From Parvibaculum sp963975745 (GTDB taxonomy: Bacteria > Pseudomonadota > Alphaproteobacteria > Parvibaculales > Parvibaculaceae): a DNA stretch of 64,000 nucleotides. Below are positions 44,515 to 53,208 of the stretch, one piece after another; the first letter of the stretch is position 1, and the number at the start of each line of letters is the position of its first letter. Location of the stretch: NCBI RefSeq assembly GCF_963975745.1, contig NZ_CAXBIB010000001.1, forward strand, positions 248,001-312,000. Direction: 5' to 3'. The position numbers and the translations under genes were made by a program. The notes beneath the pieces were generated by a model. It did no database searches. It saw only the letters and a program-made list of their open reading frames with translations, and had not been told where the DNA came from.

Positions 44515-46338
44515 CTATTCGACCGTCACCGACTTTGCCAGATTGCGCGGCTGGTCGACATCGGTGCCCTTTGAGACGGCCGTATGATAGGCGAGGAGTT
44601 GCACCGGGATGGCATGGACGATGGGGGCAATCAGCGCATCGACGCTCGGAACCTCGATTGTCGCCCAGACACCCGGCCCTGCCCGCTTGATCCCCGCACG
44701 GTCTGAAACCAGGACGACGCGGGCACCGCGAGCAATCACCTCCTGCATGTTTGAAATGGTCTTGTCGAACAGCGCATCCAAGGGTGCGATCACGATGACG
44801 GGGACATCCTCGTCGATAAGCGCGATCGGCCCGTGTTTCAGTTCGCCTGCCGCATAACCTTCCGCATGGATGTAGGAGATTTCCTTGAGCTTCAACGCAC
44901 CCTCAAGCGCAATCGGGTAATTGTGCCCGCGCCCGAGATAGAGAACGTCGCGCGCCTTCGCGATTTCGGCACTGAGGGCCTGAATTTCACTGTCCCTGGC
45001 AAGTGCTTCCGAGATGTGACGGGGCACCTCCATGAGGGTCCGCACGAGGCGTTCTTCGTCGGCCCTGCCAAGCGTGCCGCGCGCCAGACCGCAGCGGATC
45101 GCCAGTGCGGCCAGCGTTGTCAACTGGCAGGTAAAGGCCTTTGTCGACGCAATCCCGATCTCCGGACCCGCGAAGGTCGGCAGGATCACATCCGACGCTC
45201 GCGCAATCGAGGACTCGGTCACATTGACGACCGACAGGATCTTCTGTCCTTGCGCACGGCAATAGTTCAGAGCCGCCAGCGTGTCGGCCGTTTCGCCCGA
45301 CTGTGAAATGAATATGGCGAGACCGCCTTCCGGCATTGCCGCTTCGCGGTAGCGGAATTCCGAGGCGATATCGACCTCGACCGAAATCCGCGCATAGCGT
45401 TCGAACCAGTATTTCGCGACCATGGCCGCATAGTAGGCCGTTCCACAAGCGACCATCGTAATGCGTGGAACCGCGGCCAGATCGACCGGCAGATCGGGAA
45501 GACGAAGCGTATCGTCGAGCGGGTTGACATATTCCGACAGGGTATGGCCGACAACCTCCGGCTGCTCGAATATCTCCTTGGCCATGAAATGCCGGTGATT
45601 GCCCTTGTCGACCAGCGCCGCGGACACATCGGTAATCTTGACCTGGCGTTGAACGGGTGCGCCGGCCGCATCGAAAATCGCCGCGCCGTCGCGTGTGAGT
45701 TCGACGCGGTCGCCATCTTCCAGAAAGCTGACCCGGCTGGTCATCGGCGCCAGTGCAAACGCATCCGATCCGAGATACATCGCGCCCTTGCCGTAACCGA
45801 CGGCAAGGGGCGGTCCGTGCCGTGCGCCTACGATCAGGTTTTCCTCGCCGCGGAAGACGATGCCGAGCGCAAAGGCACCTTCGAGCTCGCCAAGAGCGGC
45901 TGCGGCGGCCTCACGCGGCGCAAGCCCCTGATCCAGATAATGCGTCACTAGATGGGCGACGACCTCCGAATCCGTTTCGGTGACGAAAACGGCACCCTCG
46001 GCCGTCAGCCTTTCGCGCAGCTCCCGGAAATTCTCGATGATGCCGTTGTGAACGATGGCAACCCGGTCGGTTGCATGCGGATGGGCATTTCTCTCCGTTG
46101 GTGCACCATGTGTTGCCCATCGGGTGTGGCCGATACCGATGACACCATCAAGCGGGTTGTCGGAAAGAAGGCGGTCGAGATTGACCAGTTTTCCTTCTGC
46201 CCGCCGTCTCTCGATCGCGCCGCGATTGAGCGTCGCGATGCCGGCGCTGTCGTAGCCGCGATATTCAAGCCGCTTCAGCGCTTCCAGAATGACTGGGGCG
46301 ACGGGCTCCGTTCCGACAATACCGACGATTCCGCACAT
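44515..46338 (-). CDS. glmS: glutamine--fructose-6-phosphate aminotransferase (GlmS)
   Basis: A 607-aa GlmS of normal length. The N-terminal nucleophile Cys is in MCGIVGIVG, the Ntn glutaminase domain has GIGHTRWATHG and NGIIENF, and the two SIS domains carry SQSGETADT and CQLTTLAALA; the C-terminus ends LAKSVTVE. It makes glucosamine-6-phosphate from fructose-6-phosphate and glutamine, the first step to UDP-GlcNAc. It follows glmU two bases after its stop, so the pair is an operon. No glmS ribozyme is evident. Confidence 0.98.
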   Translation of the reverse strand: MCGIVGIVGTEPVAPVILEALKRLEYRGYDSAGIATLNRGAIERRRAEGKLVNLDRLLSDNPLDGVIGIGHTRWATHGAPTERNAHPHATDRVAIVHNGIIENFRELRERLTAEGAVFVTETDSEVVAHLVTHYLDQGLAPREAAAAALGELEGAFALGIVFRGEENLIVGARHGPPLAVGYGKGAMYLGSDAFALAPMTSRVSFLEDGDRVELTRDGAAIFDAAGAPVQRQVKITDVSAALVDKGNHRHFMAKEIFEQPEVVGHTLSEYVNPLDDTLRLPDLPVDLAAVPRITMVACGTAYYAAMVAKYWFERYARISVEVDIASEFRYREAAMPEGGLAIFISQSGETADTLAALNYCRAQGQKILSVVNVTESSIARASDVILPTFAGPEIGIASTKAFTCQLTTLAALAIRCGLARGTLGRADEERLVRTLMEVPRHISEALARDSEIQALSAEIAKARDVLYLGRGHNYPIALEGALKLKEISYIHAEGYAAGELKHGPIALIDEDVPVIVIAPLDALFDKTISNMQEVIARGARVVLVSDRAGIKRAGPGVWATIEVPSVDALIAPIVHAIPVQLLAYHTAVSKGTDVDQPRNLAKSVTVE

Positions 46339-46340
46339 GA

Positions 46341-47705
46341 TTATTCGCCCGATGAAACTTCGTTGGTATTCCCATGTGCGGCGCGGAACTTTACCGCCCA
46401 GCCACTCTTTTCGAACTGCCTGCCGCGGCCAACAGCCAGAGCATCGGCCGGAACGTCCTTGGTGATCACGCTCCCGGAGCCGATATAGGCACCTTCACCT
46501 ATCCTGAGCGGCGCCACCAGAGCCGAATTCGAACCGACAAAGGCACCCGCACCGATATCGGTAAAGAACTTGTTGTACCCGTCATAGTTGCAGGTGATCG
46601 TGCCGGCGCCGATATTGGCATAGGCCCCGACGCGGGCATCGCCGATATAGGAGAGGTGGCTGATCTTGGCACCTTCCTCGACCTTTGCCTTTTTCGTCTC
46701 GACAAAGTTGCCGACTTTCGCCTTGCGGCCGATTTCGCTGCCCGGCCGGATGCGCGCGAACGGACCGATCTCGGCACCCTCCGAAATCGTGGCGCCCTCG
46801 ATATGCGAGAAGGCCTTGATGGAGGCGCCTTCGGCCACCTTTACGCCCGGACCGAAGACGACGTTCTGACCAATGGTGACGTCGGGGTCCAGCCTGGTAT
46901 CGAAACTCAGATAGACCGTATCCGGATCGAGCATCGTGACGCCGGCATCGAGAGCGGATTGACGAAGCCGGCGCTGCATGGCGGCTTCCGCTGCCGCAAG
47001 TTCGGCGCGGCTATTGACACCTTGAATTTCTTCTTCGGTAGCATGAACGACTGCGCATTGAAGTCCGTCGGCACGAGCATGGCCGACGACATCCGGCAGG
47101 TAGTATTCGCCGCTGGCATTGTCATTGCCGATCAGGGACAAGAGACGAAACAGGTGTTCGCGCCGGACCGCCATGGCGCCGCCATTGCAGAGACGGATTT
47201 CGCGTTCGACCGGTGTCGCATCCTTTGCTTCGACTATGCGGGTCAGCATGCCTTTCTCGTCGAGAATGAGCCGTCCATAGGGCGCAGGATTCGCCGCCTC
47301 AAAACCGAGCACGACGACCGGTATCTCCGGGGTGCAGTTTTCGATCATCTGTGAAAGCGTCTCGCTGCGCACCAGCGGCGTGTCACCGAACACGACAAGC
47401 ACAACGCCGGCCTCCTGCCCGACCGTCGCTTCCGCGGCGCGTACCGCATCGCCGGTTCCCTTGGGCGCCGCTTGAATGACGGTCGAAACCTTGGGCATGA
47501 TGGATCGCGCAAAGGACGCCACAACGTCCATATCCGGGGCCAGAACCAGGACCGATTGCGTGACACCGGCCTCTTCGACGGCTGCAAGCACATGGCCAAG
47601 CATCGGCCGGCCGGCAATCGCGTGCAGCACTTTCGGCAGCCGGGATTTCATGCGCGTGCCCTTGCCGGCGGCAAGAATGACGGTGCTGACGTCGCTTCTC
47701 GTCAT
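46341..47705 (-). CDS. glmU: bifunctional UDP-GlcNAc pyrophosphorylase/GlcN-1-P acetyltransferase (GlmU)
   Basis: A 454-aa protein with both GlmU halves. The pyrophosphorylase domain starts with VILAAGKGTRMKSRLPKVLH. The C-terminal left-handed beta-helix carries the acetyltransferase, with MLDPDTVYLSFDTRLDPDV, GNFVETKKAKVEEGAKISHL and YIGDARVGAYANIGAGTITC. It converts GlcN-1-P and acetyl-CoA to GlcNAc-1-P, then makes UDP-GlcNAc for peptidoglycan and lipid A. The AT-rich gap upstream (TATAAATTTATT on the minus strand) may hold the glmUS promoter. Confidence 0.98.
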   Translation of the reverse strand: MTRSDVSTVILAAGKGTRMKSRLPKVLHAIAGRPMLGHVLAAVEEAGVTQSVLVLAPDMDVVASFARSIMPKVSTVIQAAPKGTGDAVRAAEATVGQEAGVVLVVFGDTPLVRSETLSQMIENCTPEIPVVVLGFEAANPAPYGRLILDEKGMLTRIVEAKDATPVEREIRLCNGGAMAVRREHLFRLLSLIGNDNASGEYYLPDVVGHARADGLQCAVVHATEEEIQGVNSRAELAAAEAAMQRRLRQSALDAGVTMLDPDTVYLSFDTRLDPDVTIGQNVVFGPGVKVAEGASIKAFSHIEGATISEGAEIGPFARIRPGSEIGRKAKVGNFVETKKAKVEEGAKISHLSYIGDARVGAYANIGAGTITCNYDGYNKFFTDIGAGAFVGSNSALVAPLRIGEGAYIGSGSVITKDVPADALAVGRGRQFEKSGWAVKFRAAHGNTNEVSSGE

Positions 47706-47827
47706 GGTCTCCGACTAGCTCCTTTTGGGGTGCGGTCGAAATTCGCACATCGCCCGAATCTTCCGGAAATAAATTTATATTTCACTATGTTGCCCTGTCA
47801 CCGACCGGCCGGGGACAAGTTCATCCG

Positions 47828-48817
47828 TCACTCCCGATTTCGTGCTGCAAGACGCTGCTCCCATGCCAGCGCATGTGCAACGATCGTATCAAGATCATCA
47901 TAGGCCGGCTCCCAGCCTAGCGCCTGCTTGATCCTTGTCGGATCGGCGACAATGGATGCTGGGTCGCCGGCACGCCGGGACGCCTGTCGTATCTCGAACG
48001 TGTGTCCGGCCCCTCGTTCGACCGCACGCAGAACATCGTGGACCGAGAACCCGTGTCCATAGCCACAATTGGCAACCAGATTCTCGCCGCCCCGCCTGAG
48101 ATGGTTCAGCGCCGCCGTATGGGCGGCCGCGAGATCGCTGACATGGATGTAGTCTCGAATGCAGGTGCCGTCCGGCGTCGGGTAATCTTCGCCGAAAACC
48201 TCGATATAGGGCCGCTGGCCGAGCGCGGTCTGGCAGGCGACCTTGATGAGATGCGTCGCATTGGCGGTCGACTGACCGACACGGCCTTCGGGATCCGCCC
48301 CTGCCACGTTGAAGTAGCGCAACGCTGCATAGGTCATCTCATGGGCGTCCGCGACATCGCGCAGCATCCATTCGGTCATCAGCTTGGAGCGGCCATAGGG
48401 CGACATCGGCGCCAGCGGTTCGTTCTCGCCTACCGGCGAGCGCTCCGGCATGCCGTAGACCGCGGCGGTCGACGAGAAGATGAAATGCTTGACGCCCCCC
48501 TTGACGCACCGCTCGATCAGCGTCCGGGACCTGGCCGTATTGTTGAGGTAATACTTCAGTGGGTCGACCACGGACTCAGGCACGACGATCGAACCCGCAA
48601 AGTGGATGACGGCCTCGACATTGCGTTCCGCGATGACCCGATCGACCAGCGCTTCGTCGGCTATGTCACCGACAACAAGCGCCTCGGGCGCCTGCACGGC
48701 CCAGTCAAAACCGGTCGACAGATTGTCGATGACGACGACATCCTCGCCGGCGTTCATGAGGTCGATAACGGCGTGGCTGCCGATATAGCCGGCACCGCCG
48801 GTCACGAGAATGCTCAT
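47828..48817 (-). CDS. galE: UDP-glucose 4-epimerase (GalE)
   Basis: A 329-aa extended SDR. The NAD motif GGAGYIG (residues 7-13) is followed by SSTAAVYG with the catalytic Ser, and YGRSK with Tyr and Lys. The blocks RYFNVAGADPEGRVGQ and RDYIHVSDLAAAH are standard GalE. It interconverts UDP-glucose and UDP-galactose for surface polysaccharides. It lies downstream of cysD-cysNC on the same strand (38-base gap to cysNC) and upstream of glmU, so these genes form a block of sugar-nucleotide and sulfate activation. Confidence 0.95.
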   Translation of the reverse strand: MSILVTGGAGYIGSHAVIDLMNAGEDVVVIDNLSTGFDWAVQAPEALVVGDIADEALVDRVIAERNVEAVIHFAGSIVVPESVVDPLKYYLNNTARSRTLIERCVKGGVKHFIFSSTAAVYGMPERSPVGENEPLAPMSPYGRSKLMTEWMLRDVADAHEMTYAALRYFNVAGADPEGRVGQSTANATHLIKVACQTALGQRPYIEVFGEDYPTPDGTCIRDYIHVSDLAAAHTAALNHLRRGGENLVANCGYGHGFSVHDVLRAVERGAGHTFEIRQASRRAGDPASIVADPTRIKQALGWEPAYDDLDTIVAHALAWEQRLAARNRE

Positions 48818-48854
48818 TCAGGGTCCTGTCCGCCTCTGGAGACCTGTTGAGCCC

Positions 48855-50771
48855 TTATACCTTGAACTTCGTCTCCACATAGTTGACGAGCCGCTCGACG
48901 CACTCGTCGATCTGGGCCTCGGCCGTGTCGACGACGAGTTCAGGATTGTCGGGCGCCTCATAGGGCGCGGAAATTCCTGTGAAATCCTTAATTTCGCCGG
49001 CGCGCGCCTTCTTGTAGAGACCCTTGGGGTCGCGCGCCTCGCAGGTCGCCACATCGGCCTTGACGTGAATTTCGTGGAAATTCTCGGCGGCCTCGCGCGC
49101 CCGGTCGCGATCCGAGCGATAGGGCGAGATGAACGAGGTGATGGCGATCATGCCGGCGCGGCCGAACAAGGCCGCGACCTCGCCGACCCGCCGGATGTTT
49201 TCGGCCCGGTCTTCCGGCGAAAAACTGAGGTTTGCATTGAGGCCGTGGCGAACGTTATCCCCGTCCAGCACGTAGACGTTATAACCCTTCTCGAAGAGCT
49301 TTTTCTCGAGGGCAACGGCGAGCGTCGATTTGCCGGCGCCGGAAAGACCGGTGAACCAGAGGACGCCGCCCTTGTGGCCGTTCCGGAAGGCCCGGGCGGC
49401 AATATCGATTCCGTGTTCGACGCGCGTGATGTTGGTCGAACGCGCCGTGATGAGGTCGCGCTGGTCGGCATAGCCTTCCATCGAGATGATGCCGCCACCG
49501 GCAATGTCGTATTTGTCGATGAGTACAAATCGGCCGCTTTTGGGGGCTTTGCTGAATTCGTCCAGCGCCAGCATCCGACGGGCGCGCAGCACGATTTCCG
49601 CAACCTGGTTGCGCTCGACCTGATGCGACGAGGTGTTCGAAAGGTCGCTGGTATCGATGATGCTCTCGATCGACTGGACGGTAACCGGCGCCTCAAGCGT
49701 GCCGAGCTTGATGCGATAGCTCTTGCCTTTGACCATCGGTTCGTGCCCGAGCCAGAAAATGCGGGCACGAAACACATCTGTTTCGATCGGAGGATGTTCG
49801 GCATGACTGACGAGTTCGCCGCGCTCGACAAATATCTGCTCGTCGAGCGTGATGCCGACGGATTCGCCGGCAGACGCCTCGGTCGGCTGCTTCTTGCCTG
49901 GAACGGTCGACCAGGACTCGATGCTTTGCACCCGCGCCGACTTGTTCGACGGCGAGAAGACCAGCGTATCGCCAACGCGCAGACGGCCTTCCTCGATGCG
50001 GCCGGCGATGATCCGGCGATGGTCGAACTTGTAAACGTCCTGCACCGGAAAGCGCAGCGGCCGTTCGACGGGCGCGGCCGTTGGCATGAAACTGTCGAGC
50101 GCCTTGACGATGGTCGGGCCCTTGTACCAGGGCATCTGCGCAGACTGCTCGACGATGTTGTCGCCCTGCCGGGCCGAAACGGGAATCACGAATGTCGGCG
50201 TCACGCCGATCGAGGTCAGATAGTCGCGATATTCGTGTTCGATGAGATCGAACTGGTCCTTTTCATAGGCAATGAGGTCCATCTTGTTGACCGCGACCGC
50301 CACTTGACGGATGCCGAGAAGATGCAGCAGGTAACCGTGCCGGCGCGACTGTTCGCGCACGCCCTCGGCCGCGTCGATGATCAGCAGCGCCGCATCGGAC
50401 TGCGCAGCGCCTGTGATCATGTTCTTGAGAAATTCCTTGTGCCCAGGCGCGTCGATGATCGTGTAGTCGCGATAGTCCGTCTTGAACCAGATCTGGCTGG
50501 TGTCGATGGTGATTCCCTGGTCGCGCTCGGCCTGCAGCGCGTCCATCAGGAAGGCCCATTCGAAGGGAACGCCGCGGCGCTCGCACATGGCCTTGATCGA
50601 CTCGTATTTGCCGTCAGGCAGCGAGCCGGTGTCGTGGAACATGCGGCCGACAAGCGTCGACTTGCCATGATCGACATGGCCGACAATGACGATGCGGAGA
50701 AGGTCGCGCGTGGAGGCGGGATTGGGGTTCACGGCGGCCAGTCTCACCTTGGCTTCAGATGCTTCGGACAT
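48855..50771 (-). CDS. cysNC: fused sulfate adenylyltransferase large subunit/APS kinase (CysNC)
   Basis: A 638-aa fusion. The N-terminal CysN GTPase has the P-loop GHVDHGKSTLVG, DAPGHKEFLKN and NKMDL, followed by EF-Tu-like beta domains. The C-terminal APS kinase starts about residue 440, with P-loop TGLSGAGKSTLA and the FSPEDRAENIRRVGEV block. Together with CysD it makes APS and then PAPS. CysNC fusions are common in alphaproteobacteria. It lies 12 bases downstream of cysD and 37 upstream of galE. PAPS may serve cysteine synthesis, glycan sulfation or both; no PAPS reductase is in the window. Confidence 0.97.
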   Translation of the reverse strand: MSEASEAKVRLAAVNPNPASTRDLLRIVIVGHVDHGKSTLVGRMFHDTGSLPDGKYESIKAMCERRGVPFEWAFLMDALQAERDQGITIDTSQIWFKTDYRDYTIIDAPGHKEFLKNMITGAAQSDAALLIIDAAEGVREQSRRHGYLLHLLGIRQVAVAVNKMDLIAYEKDQFDLIEHEYRDYLTSIGVTPTFVIPVSARQGDNIVEQSAQMPWYKGPTIVKALDSFMPTAAPVERPLRFPVQDVYKFDHRRIIAGRIEEGRLRVGDTLVFSPSNKSARVQSIESWSTVPGKKQPTEASAGESVGITLDEQIFVERGELVSHAEHPPIETDVFRARIFWLGHEPMVKGKSYRIKLGTLEAPVTVQSIESIIDTSDLSNTSSHQVERNQVAEIVLRARRMLALDEFSKAPKSGRFVLIDKYDIAGGGIISMEGYADQRDLITARSTNITRVEHGIDIAARAFRNGHKGGVLWFTGLSGAGKSTLAVALEKKLFEKGYNVYVLDGDNVRHGLNANLSFSPEDRAENIRRVGEVAALFGRAGMIAITSFISPYRSDRDRAREAAENFHEIHVKADVATCEARDPKGLYKKARAGEIKDFTGISAPYEAPDNPELVVDTAEAQIDECVERLVNYVETKFKV

Positions 50772-50783
50772 GGTCGAATTTCC

Positions 50784-51578
50784 TTAGAGATAGCCGTCGG
50801 CGCGAAGACGCTCGAACGCATCTTCCGACTCGTGATCCATCGCGCGTCCCGAACGTTCGGAAATCTTCGTGGTGCGCAATTCCTCGATGATTTCCTCGAT
50901 TGTCGTTGCCGTGCTTGCGACGGGAAAGGTGATGTCCTTGTCGCCGAGCGACCGGTAGCGTTTGCCGTCCTTGGCAAAGTAGAGAGGGATCGTCGGAATC
51001 TGCTCGCGCAGCGTGTAGAGCCAGATGTCGATTTCGGTCCAGTGCAGCAGCGGATGAATGCGGATATGCGTCCCCGGCGGGAAATCGGTCTTGAACTGGT
51101 CCCAGAATTCCGGCGGCTGATCCTTGAAGTCCCACTGACCGGTCAGGCCGCGCGGGCTGAAAACGCGTTCCTTGGCGCGCGTCGCTTCCTCGTCGCGGCG
51201 GATGCCGGCAAAGAGCGCATTGAATCCGTGCTTCTTGATCGCAAGCTTCAGACCCTCGGTCTTGCGCGCCGCCGAACGTGCAGCGGGCGGCAGCGTTTCA
51301 TCGGTCATTTCAAGCGGCGGGCATTCTTCGCGAATGAAATTGAGGCCCCATTCGGCCGCGTAGCGATCGCGGAAATCGTACATTTCGGGGAATTTCTTCC
51401 CCGTGTCGACATGCACCACCGGAAACGGCACGTGACCGAAAAAGGCCTTGCGCGCCAGCCAGATCATCACGTTGGAGTCCTTGCCCAGCGACCACAGCAT
51501 CGCGATATTCTCGATCCTGTTGAACGCTTCGCGGAAGATGAAGATGCTCTGGCTTTCGAGCTGATCAAGACGATCCAT
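50784..51578 (-). CDS. cysD: sulfate adenylyltransferase small subunit (CysD)
   Basis: A 264-aa ATP-pyrophosphatase-fold protein. The PP-loop motif SLGKDS (MLWSLGKDSNVMIW), HVDTGKKFPEMYDFRD and the RRDEEATRAKERVFS segment are intact, as is the C-terminal GRAMDHESEDAFE. It forms the adenylyl-transferring half of ATP sulfurylase with CysN. It is first in the cysD-cysNC unit. Upstream on its strand a TATTAT element near 51620 and a hairpin at 51630 may mark its promoter and the end of the previous transcript. Confidence 0.97.
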   Translation of the reverse strand: MDRLDQLESQSIFIFREAFNRIENIAMLWSLGKDSNVMIWLARKAFFGHVPFPVVHVDTGKKFPEMYDFRDRYAAEWGLNFIREECPPLEMTDETLPPAARSAARKTEGLKLAIKKHGFNALFAGIRRDEEATRAKERVFSPRGLTGQWDFKDQPPEFWDQFKTDFPPGTHIRIHPLLHWTEIDIWLYTLREQIPTIPLYFAKDGKRYRSLGDKDITFPVASTATTIEEIIEELRTTKISERSGRAMDHESEDAFERLRADGYL

Positions 51579-51629
51579 GGCGGCCTTCCTGGGCAGGCAA
51601 TTCCTGCGATACGGCTATAATACACAAGA

Positions 51630-51658
51630 AAACGGGGTTTATCGATCAAACCCCGTTT
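51630..51658 (-). terminator. hairpin upstream of cysD
   Basis: AAACGGGGTTT and AAACCCCGTTT form an 11-bp stem with a seven-base loop. On the minus strand it is followed by TCTTGTG, a weak U-rich tail. It probably ends the transcript of the small gene at 51723 and lies just ahead of the cysD promoter region. Confidence 0.55.
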
Positions 51659-51722
51659 GTCTCTGTGATTTAATGCGCCGCCTCCGTCTTTGCAAGCATC
51701 AAAACGCCGCAGAACGCGCCGA

Positions 51723-52058
51723 TCAGGCAGATCGAGAGCGGATCCGGCGCTGCGGCAGCAGCGCATTGGATGGACAGCGGGCCGCCGGGACCGATTTGTC
51801 CGCCCGGCGCCGCAACGGCCGCAGACGGACGACAGCGGGCTCCTGACGGCCGCTACGGCCGCCCCTGCCCTCGAGCTTGCGCATCAGCGCGTCGATGCGG
51901 GCGCTCATCTCACGGGCGCTGCGCTCCGCCCTTTCGGCCTTGAGCGCCAGCAGGCTGCGCACATGCAGCGTTGTCAGGATTACCAGCAAAAGCAGCAGAC
52001 CGCCTATGGAAACCTGACTTTCAAGCGACAGATTATCCAGCATTTCGACAAACGACAT
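51723..52058 (-). CDS. small single-pass membrane protein, possibly frameshifted
   Basis: A 111-aa ORF from an ATG with GAGGAAA upstream. It begins MSFVEMLDNLSLESQ, has one hydrophobic helix (VSIGGLLLLLVILTTL), then a charged heptad-like helix (LLALKAERAERSAREMSARI). After about residue 68 it becomes Arg-rich and unlike coding sequence of the neighbours. In another frame the DNA at 51672-51735 encodes a hydrophobic helix (LSICLIGAFCGVLMLAKTE), so the true C-terminus may be reached by a frameshift. Family unknown. Confidence 0.4.
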   Translation of the reverse strand: MSFVEMLDNLSLESQVSIGGLLLLLVILTTLHVRSLLALKAERAERSAREMSARIDALMRKLEGRGGRSGRQEPAVVRLRPLRRRADKSVPAARCPSNALLPQRRIRSRSA

Positions 52059-52319
52059 GTCTTTCCTCATCACCTGGAGCGGCGGCCCGGGGCACGCCCT
52101 GTTTTTGGCGCAGGCCCATGCAGAATCCGGGCCTTTGCCGGCCTTCGGGCGTTCCGGCGCCGCGCCGGACACGGTAGGGTCGATATTTGCTCAATCCGCA
52201 GGCATTCTGCCGGATTTGCCATCACCGGAACCGCAAGGCCCTGCCGTTACGGCATCTTTCATCAACGCCGCGGCTTGTGTATGAAGACCGGCCCGAGAGC
52301 CGCGAGGAGTGCCGACCGC

Positions 52320-52985
52320 ATGGACACGATCGACAGCCTGATCGCCGGATACCGCGCCTTCCGCGCCGGTGCCTACAAGCAGAATGAGGCGAAATATCAA
52401 GCACTTGCAGCCCGCCGCCAGCGGCCGAAGGCGATGATCGTCGCCTGCTGCGACAGCCGCGCCGACCCGGCAATGATCTTTTCCTCCGACCCCGGCGAGC
52501 TCTTCGTGGTCCGCAACGTTGCCAATCTGGTCCCGCCCTACCAGCCCGACGGCAATTATCACGGCACCAGCGCCGCCCTGGAATTCGGCGTCAAAGGCCT
52601 TGAAATTGCTGACATAATCGTGATGGGCCATGCCAGCTGCGGCGGCATCGAGGCGCTTTACGATGCCGGCTGCGGCCATCCGCCGGACGGCGAGTTCATC
52701 TCCAACTGGATGTCGCTGGCGACCGGTGTCGAGATCGCAGTGCGCGAGGCTCATGGCGATCTCGACAAGCCGGCCCTGCTGCGCCTGATGGAACAGAAGG
52801 CCGTCGTGCAATCGCTTGAAATGCTTCGGACTTTTCCGTTCATTGCCGAGCGCGAACAGGCCGGCAGATTGCGCCTGCATGGCTGGTTCTACGGCATCGG
52901 CAGCGGCAAACTCTCGATCTACGATGTCGAAACCGACAGCTTCACAGACGTTGCGGATCAGGCTGACCCCCCCTCTGTCACGTAA
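52320..52985 (+). CDS. beta-carbonic anhydrase
   Basis: A 221-aa beta-class carbonic anhydrase. The zinc site is intact: Cys44 with Asp45 and Arg47 in CCDSRADP, and His104/Cys107 in MGHASCGG. FVVRNVANLVPPY and ALEFGVKGLEI are standard. It interconverts CO2 and bicarbonate in the cytoplasm. The ATG at 52320 follows GAGGAG at about 11 bases; an ATG at 52281 is the alternative. Its last codons overlap a Pho-box-like direct repeat. Confidence 0.95.
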   Translation: MDTIDSLIAGYRAFRAGAYKQNEAKYQALAARRQRPKAMIVACCDSRADPAMIFSSDPGELFVVRNVANLVPPYQPDGNYHGTSAALEFGVKGLEIADIIVMGHASCGGIEALYDAGCGHPPDGEFISNWMSLATGVEIAVREAHGDLDKPALLRLMEQKAVVQSLEMLRTFPFIAEREQAGRLRLHGWFYGIGSGKLSIYDVETDSFTDVADQADPPSVT

Positions 52986-52992
52986 CTGTCAC
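52975..52992 (+). promoter_or_regulatory. Pho-box-like direct repeat
   Basis: CTGTCAC at 52975 and CTGTCAC at 52986 lie 11 bases apart, the spacing of PhoB half-sites. The flank (GGCTGA, C-run, TCTGTCACG, AACTGTCA) resembles that of the site at 8862. The box straddles the carbonic anhydrase stop, about 216 bases upstream of the FkbM gene. Downstream, mutually exclusive hairpins (CGGGGACAAG at 53019 with CTTGTCCCCG at 53057, or GC stems at 53005-53034) could end the previous transcript. Confidence 0.45.
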
Positions 52993-53208
52993 AAATCATC
53001 GCCGCGCGCGTCCCGCAACGGGGACAAGGCGCGCGAGCCCCCGGGGATAAATAAAACTTGTCCCCGCTTTCTGAGGGACCCTCCCATCCGGTGCAAACGA
53101 ACTATTGGCCATGTCCGTGCCGGGAGCTAATCTCCGGCCCGCACAGCGCCGTTCGCACCCGCAAAATCGAGGGTGCCGGACGCCGCACCGGCAAGGGGAA
53201 CAAGCAGA

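Noticed and set aside
44371..46341. glmS ribozyme
   Set aside because: glmS is directly downstream of glmU with a two-base gap, which leaves no space for a ribozyme, and the class is mostly found in Gram-positive bacteria.
48810..51620. Open frame of 936 codons on the plus strand opposite cysNC/cysD
   Set aside because: It is the antisense shadow of well-supported cysNC and cysD genes.
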